Notes: a model not told the origin generated them from the letters alone. DNA of 50,075 nt from Bacillus timonensis (GCF_004799755.1 NZ_SLUB01000031.1:1-50075), one strand, 5' to 3'. Shown: positions 1 to 10,739, counted from the stretch's first letter. A program made the numbers and translations.

Positions 1-19
1 AGATGTGTATAAGAGACAG
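1..19. other. Tn5 mosaic-end adapter remnant (library artefact)
   Basis: The first 19 bases, agatgtgtataagagacag, are identical to the hyperactive Tn5 mosaic end used in tagmentation libraries. They stand in the orientation in which the adapter precedes the insert. They are at the extreme left end, so they are best read as untrimmed adapter and not genome. Genuine sequence should start at about base 20. Confidence 0.95.
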
Positions 20-242
20 ATATCATTCATAAACAAATTGAAATCTATTTCCATTTTGAACACTCCTTCTAGTGAAAAATATCTTCCTATTTTTTATAAT
101 ATCAATTTACAACATGTTTTTTCAAATCTAAGGAACTCAAATGAACGTTTAAAAAATAAATATTCGGGTATTCTAGTAATACATCTAGATCATACCCCTA
201 AACTCCCTAGATGGAAGGAGAGCGAATGCACTCCTTCTTTTT
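20..242. other. Gene-free left contig end
   Basis: AT-rich stretch without a credible gene. The only open frame (5-262, plus strand) begins inside the adapter and has no ribosome binding site. The one recognisable element is a plus-strand terminator at its right edge, so a convergent gene probably lies just beyond the contig end. Confidence 0.6.
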
Positions 243-244
243 TT
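214..244 (+). terminator. Rho-independent terminator, plus strand
   Basis: Stem gaaggag (214-220) and ctccttc (231-237) with a 10-nt loop, followed by eight T. The T run lies on the plus-strand side, so it ends transcription coming from the left. It overlaps the meaB stop codon region and thus separates convergent units. Confidence 0.75.
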
Positions 245-1346
245 ATGCTTCAAATAGATTAATTAATTCCTTCACAGCCGTTGTAACATTCAACTCTCCC
301 TGTACGACCTTATTTTCAAGTGTTGGGAGCTTTGTTTTTATGGATGGGTGGCTAAAAAAGCTTGTTTCAAGGTAATCCTTTATCATGGCATGAATCCAAT
401 CTTTTGTTTGAGCGTTCCTTCGCTCTGTGAATGCACCAGATTCTTTCGTCGTATCAACAAATCGCAGAATTATTTTCCACATTTCTTCCATTCCTTCATG
501 ATAAAGTGCGGAAGCTGTGTAGGCCTTGGAAGACCATCCTTTCGTTGCCGGCTGAAGATAGTGGAGTATTCGATTATATTCAGCGCGAGCAATTTTTGCC
601 CTCTGTCGATTATCTCCATCCGCTTTATTGATCAATATGGCATCCGCAAGCTCCATTACTCCTTTTTTCATACCTTGTAATTCGTCACCTGCACCAGTTA
701 ACACAAGAAGCAGGAAAAAATCCACCATACTGCGTACCACAACTTCACTTTGGCCAACACCAATCGTTTCAACAAGTATTACATCAAACCCAGCGGCCTC
801 ACAAAGTAAAATCGTTTCCCTCGTTTTACGATTAACCCCACCAAGGGTTCCCCCCGAAGGTGATGGTCGTATAAAAGCATTTTTATTCCTCGCAAGGGTC
901 TCCATTCTGGTTTTATCGCCTAGTATACTGCCACCTGTTACACTACTGCTTGGATCAACAGCTAAAACTGCAACGCGATGTCCTTGTTCACATAAATAAG
1001 AACCAAAACTCTCTATAAATGTACTTTTTCCTGCACCCGGTACTCCCGTGATACCTATCCGTATCGAGTTTCCGGTGTATGGAAGAATTTCATTGATGAC
1101 AGCTTGTGCCTGTTCTTCATGACGTTTTGCGTTGCTCTCAACAAGAGTAATGGCTTGGGCAAGAATAGTACGATTGCCATTTCGTATACCCTGTGCATAC
1201 TCTTCTGTTGTTCGCCCCTTCTTCTTAACAAATTTACGTGCACTTCCAGAAGCGTCATTTTGGTCTATCCCCTTCACAATTTCAGTTGTAAAACCATTAG
1301 AGGCATTTTCGGGAACCCATTCAGGTTTCTTTTTATTATCAGTCAT
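243..1346 (-). CDS. meaB: Methylmalonyl-CoA mutase-associated GTPase MeaB
   Basis: G3E-family P-loop GTPase of the MeaB/ArgK type, 367 residues from the chosen start. In this family it protects methylmalonyl-CoA mutase from inactivation and gates loading of adenosylcobalamin. Visible motifs are Walker [10 protein letters not shown] near residues 101-109, the switch segment ETIGVGQSE and a base-recognition NKADGDN. It is last in the mutA-mutB-meaB unit. The ATG at 1346 overlaps the mutB stop by 8 bp and has AGGA 8 nt upstream. An in-frame ATG at 1361 would add five residues and has no better ribosome site. The gene order makes the chaperone role, instead of a lysine/arginine-transport ATPase as the old name ArgK implies, nearly certain. 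Confidence 0.95.
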   Translation of the reverse strand: MTDNKKKPEWVPENASNGFTTEIVKGIDQNDASGSARKFVKKKGRTTEEYAQGIRNGNRTILAQAITLVESNAKRHEEQAQAVINEILPYTGNSIRIGITGVPGAGKSTFIESFGSYLCEQGHRVAVLAVDPSSSVTGGSILGDKTRMETLARNKNAFIRPSPSGGTLGGVNRKTRETILLCEAAGFDVILVETIGVGQSEVVVRSMVDFFLLLVLTGAGDELQGMKKGVMELADAILINKADGDNRQRAKIARAEYNRILHYLQPATKGWSSKAYTASALYHEGMEEMWKIILRFVDTTKESGAFTERRNAQTKDWIHAMIKDYLETSFFSHPSIKTKLPTLENKVVQGELNVTTAVKELINLFEA

Positions 1347-3537
1347 CGCCTTCTTCCTCATATCCGAGGCGAAGATAAATTTCTTCGATTACTTTTTGTG
1401 CAGCCACTGGAATTACTGTACCCGGTCCAAAAATAGCCGCAGCACCTTGCTCTTTTAAGTAATCATAATCTTGTGCAGGGATGACTCCGCCAACAATTAC
1501 AAGGATATCTTCTCGCCCCAATTTCCTCAACTCTTCAATTAACTGTGGAAGTAATGTTTTATGACCCGCCGCTAGTGAACTCATTCCAACGACATGTACA
1601 TCATTTTCTACAGCTTGAAGAGCTGTTTCTTCTGGTGTTTGAAATAATGGTCCAATGTCAACATCAAAGCCAAGGTCTGCAAAAGCAGTGGCTATGACCT
1701 TTGCTCCTCGGTCATGTCCATCCTGCCCCATTTTTGCAATTAAGATTCTCGGGCGTCTTCCTTCATTTTCCAAAAACTCGTCTGTCATCTTCTTCACATT
1801 CATGATTTCTTCCTCATTTGAATATTCTGAGCTATAAATTCCACTAATTGAACGAATGACAGCTTTGTGGCGTTCAGAAGCTTTTTCAACTGCATTTGAA
1901 ATCTCACCGAGTGTTGCACGAACTCTTGCGGCATTAACCGCTAGTTCCAACAGATTTTCATTACCTGTTTCAACCGCATTCGTAATGGCAGCCAACGCCT
2001 TTTCCACTTCTCCATCATCACGTGTAGCCTTTAATTCACGGAGTCTTTCAAGTTGTTTGAGTCGAACAGCTGTATTGTCAATGTCTAAAATATCGATTGG
2101 ATCTTCTTTTTGTAAACGAAATTTATTGACACCGATAATCGTTTCTTTACCAGAATCAATTCTTGCCTGACGTCTCGCTGCCGCTTCTTCGATTCTCATT
2201 TTCGGAAGACCCGTTTCAATTGCGTTGGTCATTCCACCAAGTGCCTCGATTTCCTCGATATGCTTCCAAGCCCGCTCCATGAGCTCCTTCGTTAGTGACT
2301 CTACATAATATGATCCACCCCACGGATCGATCACATTACAAATACCTGTTTCATCCTGTAAATAAAGCTGTGTATTTCGTGCAATTCGAGCAGAAAAATC
2401 AGTCGGAAGCGCAATCGCTTCATCCAGTGCATTCGTATGCAAGGACTGAGTATGACCCGATGCCGCTGCCAATGCCTCAATACATGTTCTTGTCACATTA
2501 TTGAATGGATCCTGCTCTGTCAAGCTCCAACCTGAAGTCTGTGAATGTGCTCTTAACGCCAGTGATTTTGGATTTTTAGGATTGAAGGCTTTCATCATTT
2601 GGGCCCAAATGAGTCGAGCTGCCCTTAGCTTCGCTACCTCCATAAAATAGTTCATACCGATTGCCCAGAAAAAGGATAATCTAGGAGCAAAGGAATCAAT
2701 GTCAATCCCCTTCGCAATACCCGTCCGAACATATTCCAAACCGTCAGCTAATGTATAGGCTAATTCAAGATCCGCAGGTGCACCTGCTTCCTGCATATGA
2801 TACCCAGAAATACTTATGCTATTGAACTTTGGCATGTTTTTTGACGTGTACTCAAAAATATCTGAAATAATTCGCATAGAGGTTTCTGGTGGATAAATAT
2901 ATGTATTTCTCACCATATACTCTTTTAAAATATCATTTTGAATCGTTCCAGACAGTTTTTCAGGAGAGACACCCTGCTCCTCTGCCGTTACAATATAAAA
3001 CGCCATTATCGGAAGGACAGCACCATTCATCGTCATCGAAACACTCATTTGATCAAGTGGAATTCCATTAAATAATGTTTTCATATCTAGGATTGAATCA
3101 ATCGCAACCCCAGCCTTCCCGACATCACCAACAACACGAGGATGATCCGAATCATAGCCACGGTGGGTAGCTAAATCAAACGCAACGGATAGACCCTTTT
3201 GCCCCATGGCAAGGTTACGCCGATAAAAAGCATTACTCTCCTCTGCAGTGGAAAAACCGGCATATTGTCGAACAGTCCAAGGACGGTTTACATACATCGT
3301 TGGATATGGTCCACGTAAAAACGGAGGAATACCAGGCATGTAATCTAAATGTGTCATCCCCTCCATGTCTTTCTCTGTATATAAAGGTTTTACAGCAATC
3401 TGTTCGTTCGTTTCAAATAACAAATCTTCAATTGAGTGCGTAATCTCTTCTTCTACTTTTTTACGCCATTTTTCTGGAGAGGACGATGTATTAGATTTTT
3501 TTAACTTTATTTTGGAAAGATCAAGTCTTTTAGCCAT
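1339..3537 (-). CDS. mutB: Methylmalonyl-CoA mutase, large (catalytic) subunit
   Basis: Adenosylcobalamin-dependent isomerase interconverting methylmalonyl-CoA and succinyl-CoA, the cytosolic end step of propionyl-CoA metabolism. It has 732 residues, the usual size of the alpha subunit. The N-terminal TIM barrel holds the substrate-binding segments ([34 protein letters not shown]). The C-terminal cobalamin domain has the DxHxxG signature as GQDGHDRG near residue 608, plus the downstream SSL and GG elements, so this subunit carries the cofactor. The start is ATG 3537, with GGGGGTG 7 nt upstream and one base after the mutA stop. A longer frame reaching 3597 lies inside mutA and is unlikely to be translated. 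No epimerase or propionyl-CoA carboxylase is in the window. Confidence 0.97.
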   Translation of the reverse strand: MAKRLDLSKIKLKKSNTSSSPEKWRKKVEEEITHSIEDLLFETNEQIAVKPLYTEKDMEGMTHLDYMPGIPPFLRGPYPTMYVNRPWTVRQYAGFSTAEESNAFYRRNLAMGQKGLSVAFDLATHRGYDSDHPRVVGDVGKAGVAIDSILDMKTLFNGIPLDQMSVSMTMNGAVLPIMAFYIVTAEEQGVSPEKLSGTIQNDILKEYMVRNTYIYPPETSMRIISDIFEYTSKNMPKFNSISISGYHMQEAGAPADLELAYTLADGLEYVRTGIAKGIDIDSFAPRLSFFWAIGMNYFMEVAKLRAARLIWAQMMKAFNPKNPKSLALRAHSQTSGWSLTEQDPFNNVTRTCIEALAAASGHTQSLHTNALDEAIALPTDFSARIARNTQLYLQDETGICNVIDPWGGSYYVESLTKELMERAWKHIEEIEALGGMTNAIETGLPKMRIEEAAARRQARIDSGKETIIGVNKFRLQKEDPIDILDIDNTAVRLKQLERLRELKATRDDGEVEKALAAITNAVETGNENLLELAVNAARVRATLGEISNAVEKASERHKAVIRSISGIYSSEYSNEEEIMNVKKMTDEFLENEGRRPRILIAKMGQDGHDRGAKVIATAFADLGFDVDIGPLFQTPEETALQAVENDVHVVGMSSLAAGHKTLLPQLIEELRKLGREDILVIVGGVIPAQDYDYLKEQGAAAIFGPGTVIPVAAQKVIEEIYLRLGYEEEGDD

Positions 3538-3538
3538 G

Positions 3539-5440
3539 TTAATGCACCCCCATTTCTTGTTGTAAATGATGTAAAAACGCAAAACAATCCGTACCAATAT
3601 GGATAAAGTCGTTTATTCCTACGTTTCGATAGAATTCTTCATTTTCTTGTTTACCTGCTATAAACAAGCGAATATCCGGGGTCGTTTTTTCAAATTCATC
3701 ACATATTTCAGTGACCATTTCTTTGTACGCGTCATCTTTCCCACAAATAATATAGGTTGTTAGATTCATTGTTTTTGCGCCTTCAATCGCATCTCCTGCC
3801 GTTACGTATCCTTCTTCGTTTTTCACGACCTGGAAACCACCTGCTTCAAAGAATCCTGTAATAAAATCTGCTCTAGGTTTATGTTCTGGGATAGGGCCTA
3901 AATTAATTAAACCCACTTTAGGTCGCTCACCAGAAGTTTGAAGATACTGCTCAGATGCTTGTCGAAGTTGTTCAAAGCTTTCTGAAATTCTTACCGGTAA
4001 AATTCGTTTAATTGAAATAGCCGCGTCATTACTTTCATAGGTGTTTTTTGTATTGGTGTATGGTACTGGCTGTTCCTGGATATTCGTATACATATTCGTA
4101 CCGACTATTTTTTCTATTCGATGGTTCACCTTTTTTTGTCTTTCTTGTAAAACAGACGAAATGCTTTTTTGGACATTACCTGTTTTCAACGTTTTAAGCA
4201 TTCCACCTTGTGATTCAATATCGTTTAACAACTCCCATGCTTTTTCTGCCAGTTCATTTGTCAAAGATTCCACATACCAAGAACCGCCCGCAGGATCAAT
4301 CACCTTATTTAGGAAGGATTCTTCGCGAAGAATTGATTGTGTATTTCTAGCAATCCTTCTTGAAAATGAATCTGTGGCTTTGATTGGTTCATCAAATGAT
4401 GAAACATGAAGACTATCAATTCCGCCTACAATTGCAGAAAAAGCTTCTATTGTCGAGCGCAGCATATTAACATATGGGTCATAAATCGTTTTCGTAAATG
4501 CAGATGTTCTTGCATGGATATACATTTTACAAGAATCTGCTTTTCCTCCATACGCTTCAATGATGGTCGTCCAAAGAATTTTGGCAGCTCTTAATTTGGC
4601 GATTTCCATATAAACATTGGAACCAATTGAAAAAGAAAATGTCATTCGTGAGGCAATTTGATCAACAGTAAGCCCTCTATCTAGTAATTCGCTCATATAT
4701 TCAATGGCAGTGCCCATTGTAAAAGCAAGTTCTTGTACTGCATTTGCCCCACCATTATGATATGGTTCACCTTTTACAAGAATCGTTCTTAGCTTTGGTT
4801 GGTTTTCCATCACCCATTTTACGGATTCTGCTAATTGGTCATAGGCAGCTTCTGGTTCCATAGATAACTGCCCCTTTTCCACTAATATCGCAAGTGGGTC
4901 CATACCGATTGTTCCAGTTAGAGCATCTGTTTTTGCGTATGAGTTGATAAGTGATAAAAAGGCTAACAAATCGGTTTGAGCATCAATTAGGACAGGTGTA
5001 TTAGCCAGTGAAATTCCGTTGAATGCCTTCCCGATATCTTCTTCTGTATGTAATGCTAATCCCTCACCCTGGCAATTTTGTGGTTGCAACGTAAAATGGA
5101 TCATCGTTTGACCGTTTTGAAGGGCGTCTTTTATTACAGTGTTAAACTCCTCAGGTGTTTTTAAGTCCATTTCCTGACTAACATGCCATGATTGATTCAA
5201 ATAACCTGTAGATTTTGAGCCACGCACTCTAGAGCCTTCACCAGGCATATCGTGTAGAAACGGTATTTCCTGAACATCTTTCATCGTATAAATCGGTTTA
5301 AGTGTAATTTTTTCATAGGTTTGTTTATGTAATTTTTCAATGGGTTTTCCCTTTAATGATTCTTCAGCTTCTTGTTTCCATGTCTCGTAATCTATGGACG
5401 GAAAGGTAATATTCTGGAATTCTTTCGATTGTTTCGTCAC
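3539..5440 (-). CDS. mutA: Methylmalonyl-CoA mutase, small (structural) subunit
   Basis: Beta subunit of the heterodimeric mutase, 633 residues, homologous to the large subunit over its length. The region matching the cobalamin domain (around [19 protein letters not shown]) lacks the DxHxxG motif, as expected for the non-cofactor subunit, so this is not a damaged copy. The start is GTG 5440 with AGGGGG about 8 nt upstream. The open frame reaches 5506, but the extra residues overlap the ribosome site and promoter. First gene of a three-gene unit with a candidate sigma-A promoter directly upstream. Confidence 0.93.
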   Translation of the reverse strand: MTKQSKEFQNITFPSIDYETWKQEAEESLKGKPIEKLHKQTYEKITLKPIYTMKDVQEIPFLHDMPGEGSRVRGSKSTGYLNQSWHVSQEMDLKTPEEFNTVIKDALQNGQTMIHFTLQPQNCQGEGLALHTEEDIGKAFNGISLANTPVLIDAQTDLLAFLSLINSYAKTDALTGTIGMDPLAILVEKGQLSMEPEAAYDQLAESVKWVMENQPKLRTILVKGEPYHNGGANAVQELAFTMGTAIEYMSELLDRGLTVDQIASRMTFSFSIGSNVYMEIAKLRAAKILWTTIIEAYGGKADSCKMYIHARTSAFTKTIYDPYVNMLRSTIEAFSAIVGGIDSLHVSSFDEPIKATDSFSRRIARNTQSILREESFLNKVIDPAGGSWYVESLTNELAEKAWELLNDIESQGGMLKTLKTGNVQKSISSVLQERQKKVNHRIEKIVGTNMYTNIQEQPVPYTNTKNTYESNDAAISIKRILPVRISESFEQLRQASEQYLQTSGERPKVGLINLGPIPEHKPRADFITGFFEAGGFQVVKNEEGYVTAGDAIEGAKTMNLTTYIICGKDDAYKEMVTEICDEFEKTTPDIRLFIAGKQENEEFYRNVGINDFIHIGTDCFAFLHHLQQEMGVH

Positions 5441-5477
5441 AAGGCTACCCCCTCTTTCGAAATCGTTTTCACATTTA

Positions 5478-5506
5478 ATTTTAGTATATATGTTGGGTTG
5501 TCGCAA
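5478..5506 (-). promoter_or_regulatory. Candidate sigma-A promoter of mutA-mutB-meaB
   Basis: On the minus strand TTGCGA (5501-5506) and TAAAAT (5478-5483) are separated by exactly 17 nt, 38 nt before the mutA GTG. This places initiation downstream of the repeat array, so the array would not be part of the transcript leader. Confidence 0.5.
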
Positions 5507-5560
5507 TGAATAGATGGAAGATTAAAAAAGGTCGTGGGGCATGTTCCTTTATATTTCGCG

Positions 5561-5898
5561 GTAGCGTGTACCTTTAGATTCGTCTTGCGCTACATGCTCT
5601 CTTCTTATTTCGTCCTGGCGTGTACCTCTAGAACACTCTTGCGCTACATGCTCCTACTTATTTAATCCTAGCGTGTACCTCTAGAACACTCTTGCGGGAC
5701 ATACTCCCTTCTTTTTTCGGCATAGCGTGCACCTCTAGAACACTCTTGCGCTACATGCTCCTACTTATTTAATCCTAGCGTGTACCTCTAGAACACTTTT
5801 GCGCTACATGCTCCTTCTTTTTCGGCCTTGCGTGCACCTCTAGAACACTCTTACGCTATATACTCTCTTCTTTTCCCGTTCTAGCGTGTACCTCTTTC
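5561..5898. repeat. Tandem repeat array 1, seven units of 52-54 bp
   Basis: The motif gcgtgtacct or gcgtgcacct recurs at 5564, 5618, 5671, 5725, 5778, 5830 and 5884, giving a period of 52-54 bp. Each unit has a gcgtgtacctctagaacact half and a gcgctacatgctc half. AGCGTGTA can pair with TACATGCT (one G-U), so each unit can fold into a hairpin. The period is not a multiple of three and there is no open frame. It fills the spacer between the bkdB terminator and the mutA promoter. Confidence 0.9.
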
Positions 5899-5904
5899 TT
5901 CCCA

Positions 5905-5935
5905 TAAAAAAAAGACACTGCATAGGCAATGTCTT
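5905..5935 (-). terminator. Terminator of the bkd operon
   Basis: On the minus strand AAGACATTGC pairs with GCAGTGTCTT and is followed by a run of T. The stem starts within the bkdB stop codon. It closes the bkd unit and makes the mut genes a separate transcription unit. Confidence 0.85.
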
Positions 5936-7217
5936 AGTAAATTGATGTATTTTCTTTAGAGGTATTCTCGATAATTTCTTTTACTCGTGCTAGGAAGCGT
6001 CCGCAAACAAGACCATCCAACACACGATGGTCAAGAGACATACAGAGATTCACCATGTGACGGACCGCAATCATGCCATCGATGATAACGGGTCGTTGCA
6101 CGATGGATTCCACCTGTAAAATCGCTGCCTGCGGATAATTGATAATCCCCATTGACTGAACAGAGCCAAATGAACCCGTATTATTTACTGTGAACGTACC
6201 ACCTTGCATATCATCTGCAGAAAGTTTTCCAGCCCGTACTTTGGCTGCCAGTTCGGTGATGTCTCTTGCAATTCCTTTAATTGATTTCTCATCCGCATTC
6301 TTAATGACTGGTACAAATAGGGCATCATCTGTAGCAACCGCTATTGAAATATTAATATCCTTCTTCTGGATAATTTTATCTCCTGCCCACATTGAATTGA
6401 TTTGTGGGAACTCCTTAAGCGCTTGAGCGACAGCTTTAACGAAAAATGCAAAGAATGTAAGATTGAAACCTTCCTTTTGTTTAAAATCATTCTTCATTGA
6501 ATTTCTGAATTGAACCATATTCGTTGCATCTACTTCCACCATTGTCCATGCATGAGGAATCTCATGTTTGCTACGAAGCATGTTCGATGCAATTGCCTTT
6601 CGAACACCTGTTACAGGTATTTCAACATCACCGGCTGTTACAGGTACTGTTGGTGCCGGAGTTGGTTTTGTAGTTTGAACACTTGGAACCTGCTGATTAC
6701 TAGCTTGAGTTGCCACTTTATCAACTTTCTGTCCAGCAGTTGGAATCTGTCCAGATTCGATTAATTTTTGAAGGTCCTTACGGGTAATTCTCCCACCTGC
6801 ACCTGTCCCTTGCACTTGCGTAAGATCAATATTATGTTCCTGCGAAAGCTTGAGAACAGCAGGTGAATATCGTAATTTTTTCGTAGTATCGTTTGGCTCT
6901 GCAGTGACATTTACAGCCTTTTCGGGAGTTTCTTCTTTGACAGTTTCTTGAGGTGCCGATTGTTCAGTACCACCACCAACCGTTTCAATGACACAGATCA
7001 CCTCACCTACCGCCAGTGTTTCTCCTTCTTCCGCAATAAGCTCTGTAATAGTTCCTGAAAAAGAGGAAGGTACCTCTGCATTTACTTTATCTGTCATTAC
7101 TTCAGCTAAAGGATCATATTTGTTTACGGTATCCCCAACAGCTACAAGCCATTTACTAATCGTTCCCTCTGTAACACTCTCACCAAGCTGGGGCATTGTT
7201 ATTTTTTCAGTTGCCAC
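5934..7217 (-). CDS. bkdB: Branched-chain 2-oxoacid dehydrogenase E2, lipoamide acyltransferase
   Basis: Core transacylase of the branched-chain keto acid dehydrogenase complex. It passes the acyl group from lipoamide to CoA. It has 427 residues: a lipoyl domain with the modified lysine in EVMTDKVNAEVP (K44), a first linker, an E3/E1-binding domain at about 114-156 (RYSPAVLKLSQEH, GAGGRITRKDL), a Pro/Thr-rich linker, and the catalytic domain ending with HRVLDG near residue 397. The start is GTG 7217 with GGAGG 8 nt upstream. A nearby ATG at 7222 is in another frame and stops at once. Last gene of the bkd operon. Confidence 0.96.
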   Translation of the reverse strand: MATEKITMPQLGESVTEGTISKWLVAVGDTVNKYDPLAEVMTDKVNAEVPSSFSGTITELIAEEGETLAVGEVICVIETVGGGTEQSAPQETVKEETPEKAVNVTAEPNDTTKKLRYSPAVLKLSQEHNIDLTQVQGTGAGGRITRKDLQKLIESGQIPTAGQKVDKVATQASNQQVPSVQTTKPTPAPTVPVTAGDVEIPVTGVRKAIASNMLRSKHEIPHAWTMVEVDATNMVQFRNSMKNDFKQKEGFNLTFFAFFVKAVAQALKEFPQINSMWAGDKIIQKKDINISIAVATDDALFVPVIKNADEKSIKGIARDITELAAKVRAGKLSADDMQGGTFTVNNTGSFGSVQSMGIINYPQAAILQVESIVQRPVIIDGMIAVRHMVNLCMSLDHRVLDGLVCGRFLARVKEIIENTSKENTSIY

Positions 7218-7246
7218 TCATAAAACCTCCTCTGTATAGCAGCAAA

Positions 7247-8230
7247 TTAGAATTCCGCTAGCTCTCTCATTGCTTTCTCTACTTTATCCGGATTTACCAT
7301 AAAGTATTTTTCCATCGTTGGTGCATATGGCATTGCAGGTACATCTGGACCAGCAAGTCGCTTAATTGGGGCATCTAAATCGAATAAGCAATTTTCGGCA
7401 ATGATGGCAGCAACTTCACCCATAATGCTTCCTTCTTTGTTGTCTTCCGTTACCAATAATACTTTACCCGTTTTTGAAGCTGCTTCAATGATTGCTTCTT
7501 TATCTAGCGGATATACTGTACGTAAGTCAAGGATATGAGTTTGAATGCCATCTTTCGCCAGACGCTCTGCAGCCTGTAATGCAAAATGAACACATAAGCC
7601 GTACGTAATAACCGTAATATCGTCTCCCTCACGCTTCACATCTGCCTTACCAATTGGTAATACATAATCATCTTCAGGTACTTCACCCTTGATTAAGCGA
7701 TAAGCACGTTTATGTTCAAAGAATAACACCGGATCTTCATCACGGATAGCAGCCTTCAGCAAGCCTTTTACGTCATAAGGGGTAGAAGGCATCACAATTT
7801 TCAATCCCGGTTGGTTTGCAAAAACCGCCTCTACAGATTGTGAGTGGTAAAGTGCTCCATGTACACCCCCACCATAAGGAGCTCTAATTGTGATTGGGCA
7901 ATTCCAATCATTGTTTGAACGATATCGAATTTTTGCTGCTTCAGAGATAATCTGATTGACAGCAGGCATAATAAAATCTGCAAACTGCATTTCTGCAATA
8001 GGTCGCATTCCATACATGGCCGCACCAATTCCAACACCTGCAATAGCCGACTCAGCTAAAGGGGTATCTATCACGCGTTGTTCGCCAAATTGTTCATAAA
8101 GTCCATTTGTCGCCTTAAATACTCCGCCTTTTTTTCCTACATCCTCACCTAAAATAAAAACTTTAGGATCTCGTTCCATTTCTTCGCGAATTGCCATTGT
8201 TACAGCATCAATATATGAAATTACAGGCAT
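7247..8230 (-). CDS. bkdAB: Branched-chain 2-oxoacid dehydrogenase E1 beta
   Basis: Beta subunit of the thiamine diphosphate-dependent E1 decarboxylase, 327 residues, full length. It has the transketolase pyrimidine-binding fold (LGEDVGKKGGVFKATNGL, DTPLAESAIAGVGIGAA) and a C-terminal transketolase domain (VTYGLCVHFALQAAERL, LLVTEDNKEGSIMGEV). It pairs with the alpha subunit encoded 12 bp upstream. ATG start with AAGGGGG ahead of it. The position between bkdAA and bkdB, beside bcd, buk and ptb, argues for branched-chain keto acids over pyruvate or acetoin as substrate. Confidence 0.95.
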   Translation of the reverse strand: MPVISYIDAVTMAIREEMERDPKVFILGEDVGKKGGVFKATNGLYEQFGEQRVIDTPLAESAIAGVGIGAAMYGMRPIAEMQFADFIMPAVNQIISEAAKIRYRSNNDWNCPITIRAPYGGGVHGALYHSQSVEAVFANQPGLKIVMPSTPYDVKGLLKAAIRDEDPVLFFEHKRAYRLIKGEVPEDDYVLPIGKADVKREGDDITVITYGLCVHFALQAAERLAKDGIQTHILDLRTVYPLDKEAIIEAASKTGKVLLVTEDNKEGSIMGEVAAIIAENCLFDLDAPIKRLAGPDVPAMPYAPTMEKYFMVNPDKVEKAMRELAEF

Positions 8231-8242
8231 TCTATTTCCCCC

Positions 8243-9238
8243 TTACTGTTCCGCGTATACATGTTTAAGAGCATATTCCGGCTCTGCATATGGTGCATTT
8301 TCGGCATAATCGGTAGCTTCATTAACTAGTCCTGCAATACGTTCTCCAATTTCCTTTGCCTTCTCATCATCCAAGACACCGATTTCCTTTAAATAATTTT
8401 CAAAAGAAAGAATTGGATCATTCTTTTTCGCTTCTGCCACTTCTTCCTGCTCACGATATGCACGATCATCATCATCAGAAGAGTGCGCCGTTAACCGATA
8501 TGAAACAGTTTCAACTAAGGTCGGTCCTTCCCCTCGACGACCTCTATCAGCTGCTTCCTTAACTGCTTTATAGACTTCAAGCGGGTCATTTCCATCCACC
8601 GTTACTCCTGGCATTCCATATCCAATGGCACGGTCGGAAATTTTTTCGCAGGCTACCTGCTTATCATAAGGCACAGAAATAGCGTATTTGTTATTCTCAC
8701 ACATGAAGATTACAGGTAGCTTATGAACTGCTGCAAAATTCGCGCCTTCATGAAAATCTCCCTGATTCGAAGAACCTTCTCCGAACGTCACAAATGTAAC
8801 AAGATCCTTTCCTTCCATTCTTCCGCCAAGCGCAACACCTACAGCATGTGGAACCTGAGTCGTTACAGGAGATGAACCTGTTACAATCCGATTTTTCTTT
8901 TGCCCAAAGTGCCCAGGCATTTGACGTCCACCTGAATTCGGGTCTTCAGCCTTTGCAAATCCAGATAGCATTAATTCCTTTGCTGTCATACCGAATGTCA
9001 GAACCACTCCCATATCGCGGTAATACGGCAATACATAGTCTTTTTCACGATCAAGTGCAAAGGCTGCGCCTACTTGGGCTGCTTCTTGCCCTTGGCAGGA
9101 AATAACAAACGGAATTTTTCCGGCGCGGTTTAATAACCACATTCTTTCATCTATTTTTCTTGCTAACAGCATGGTTTCATACATTTCAAGAACTGCTTCG
9201 TCACTTAAACCCAATGCTTGATGACGATTTTCGGTCAT
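8243..9238 (-). CDS. bkdAA: Branched-chain 2-oxoacid dehydrogenase E1 alpha
   Basis: Alpha subunit of E1, which decarboxylates the keto acids of Leu, Ile and Val and reductively acylates the lipoyl arm of BkdB. It has 331 residues. The thiamine diphosphate motif is seen as GEGSSNQGDFHEGANFA followed by CENNKYAIS (about residues 152-185). The active-loop region YRLTAHSSDDDDRAYR is the counterpart of the phosphorylation loop in mitochondrial enzymes. ATG 9238 has GGGAGGTATTTTC ahead of it. Confidence 0.95.
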   Translation of the reverse strand: MTENRHQALGLSDEAVLEMYETMLLARKIDERMWLLNRAGKIPFVISCQGQEAAQVGAAFALDREKDYVLPYYRDMGVVLTFGMTAKELMLSGFAKAEDPNSGGRQMPGHFGQKKNRIVTGSSPVTTQVPHAVGVALGGRMEGKDLVTFVTFGEGSSNQGDFHEGANFAAVHKLPVIFMCENNKYAISVPYDKQVACEKISDRAIGYGMPGVTVDGNDPLEVYKAVKEAADRGRRGEGPTLVETVSYRLTAHSSDDDDRAYREQEEVAEAKKNDPILSFENYLKEIGVLDDEKAKEIGERIAGLVNEATDYAENAPYAEPEYALKHVYAEQ

Positions 9239-9317
9239 GAAAATACCTCCCTAAAAAATCATAATTAACTATTTGGACAAGCAAGCCATATTAAAAAATA
9301 TTAGTTGTGTGAAAAAT

Positions 9318-10739
9318 TTATGCGTGTATTGCCTTTCCATCAACCGCTAGAGCTGCCTCTCCAATTGCCTCAGATAAGGTAGGATGTGGATGGATTGTGT
9401 GGGCAATCTCCCAAGGAGTTGCATCGAGTACTCTCGCTAGACCAGCCTCTGATATCATATCTGTTACATGTGGACCAATCATATGAACTCCTAATAAATC
9501 ATCTGAAGAACTGTCAACAACCAATTTTACAAAACCATCAGACTCACCAAAAACAAGTGCTTTTCCGATTGCTCTAAATGAAAATTTACCTACTTTAACA
9601 GTAAAGCCTTTTTCTTTTGCTTCTTCTTCAGTAAATCCAACACTTGCAACCTCAGGATTGCTGTAGACACATTTTGAAATGAGTGAATAATCCATTGGTG
9701 AAGGATTTTCACCTGCGATATGCTCAACAGCAACAATTCCTTCATGGGATGCTACATGTGCAAGTTGTAACCCGCCAATGACATCGCCAATTGCATAAAT
9801 ATGGGATTCTTTTGTTTGGAAAAATTCATTTGTTGTAATATATCCTTTTTCCATAACAATCTCCGTATTTTCTAGGCCAATATTTTCAACATTCGCTTGT
9901 CGGCCAACTGAGACAAGCACTTTGTCCGCAGAAAAGGACTTGGCTTCACTTTTATGTTCAGCTTTTATCGTAATCCCTTCTCCTTTTTCAAGTGTCTCCG
10001 GTAAAACTTTCGCACCTGTTACAATTGTTACGCCTTTTTTCTTTAGTAAACGCTGCATTTCCTTTGAAATTTCACGATCCTCCGTTGGAAGAATGCGATC
10101 GGCATATTCAAGCACTGTGACTTCAACCCCAAAATCGTGAAGCATTGATGCCCATTCGATTCCAATCACACCGCCCCCAACGATGATGATTGAATTTGGA
10201 AGACTTTCCATTTGTAAAGCTTCATCAGAAGTTAACACATATTCACCATCTATTTCGAGCCCAGGTAATGACCTTGGTCTAGAGCCTGTTGCAATAATGA
10301 CGTTTTTAGGAATGAGCATTTCATTCTCTTCACCATTGTTCATTTCAACAGAAATGGTTCCAGGGATTGGTGAAAAGATAGAAGGACCCAATATTCGTCC
10401 ATAGCCCTCAATCACATCAATTTTTCCTTGCTTCATTAAATGCTGGACACCTTTATACAGTTGTTCAGTAATTTTATTTTTCCGATCCTGCACTTTTGAA
10501 AAATCAAGTGAAACATTCTTTGTAATGACACCGAATTCTTCACTTCTTTTTGTAGTTGCATATACTTCCGCACTTCTTAAAAGAGCCTTACTTGGTATGC
10601 AGCCGGCATGCAAACAGGTACCGCCAAGCTTTCCTTTTTCTACAACCGCGACTTTCAGTCCAAGCTGTGAGGCACGAATAGCAGCAACATACCCACCGGT
10701 ACCGCCACCTAAAATCACTAAATCATATTCCTTTGACAT
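9318..10739 (-). CDS. lpdV: Dihydrolipoyl dehydrogenase (E3) of the BCKDH complex
   Basis: Flavoprotein that reoxidises the lipoyl arm and makes NADH, 473 residues. Visible are the FAD-binding GGGTGGYVAA near the N-terminus, the redox disulfide GGTCLHAGCIPSK (C42 and C47), a second dinucleotide fold GGGVIGIEWASMLHDFG, and the C-terminal catalytic segment HTIHPHPTLSEA. Its place between buk and bkdAA marks it as the dedicated E3 and not the pyruvate dehydrogenase E3. ATG 10739, ribosome site GGAAGGTG. Confidence 0.96.
   Translation of the reverse strand: MSKEYDLVILGGGTGGYVAAIRASQLGLKVAVVEKGKLGGTCLHAGCIPSKALLRSAEVYATTKRSEEFGVITKNVSLDFSKVQDRKNKITEQLYKGVQHLMKQGKIDVIEGYGRILGPSIFSPIPGTISVEMNNGEENEMLIPKNVIIATGSRPRSLPGLEIDGEYVLTSDEALQMESLPNSIIIVGGGVIGIEWASMLHDFGVEVTVLEYADRILPTEDREISKEMQRLLKKKGVTIVTGAKVLPETLEKGEGITIKAEHKSEAKSFSADKVLVSVGRQANVENIGLENTEIVMEKGYITTNEFFQTKESHIYAIGDVIGGLQLAHVASHEGIVAVEHIAGENPSPMDYSLISKCVYSNPEVASVGFTEEEAKEKGFTVKVGKFSFRAIGKALVFGESDGFVKLVVDSSSDDLLGVHMIGPHVTDMISEAGLARVLDATPWEIAHTIHPHPTLSEAIGEAALAVDGKAIHA

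Noticed and set aside
5-262. 85-codon plus-strand ORF at the left end
   Set aside because: Starts inside the Tn5 adapter, lacks a ribosome binding site and runs antisense through the meaB end and a terminator.
3539-5440. mutA as a decayed mutase because DxHxxG is missing
   Set aside because: The small subunit of heterodimeric mutases normally lacks cobalamin ligands; the frame is intact and full length.
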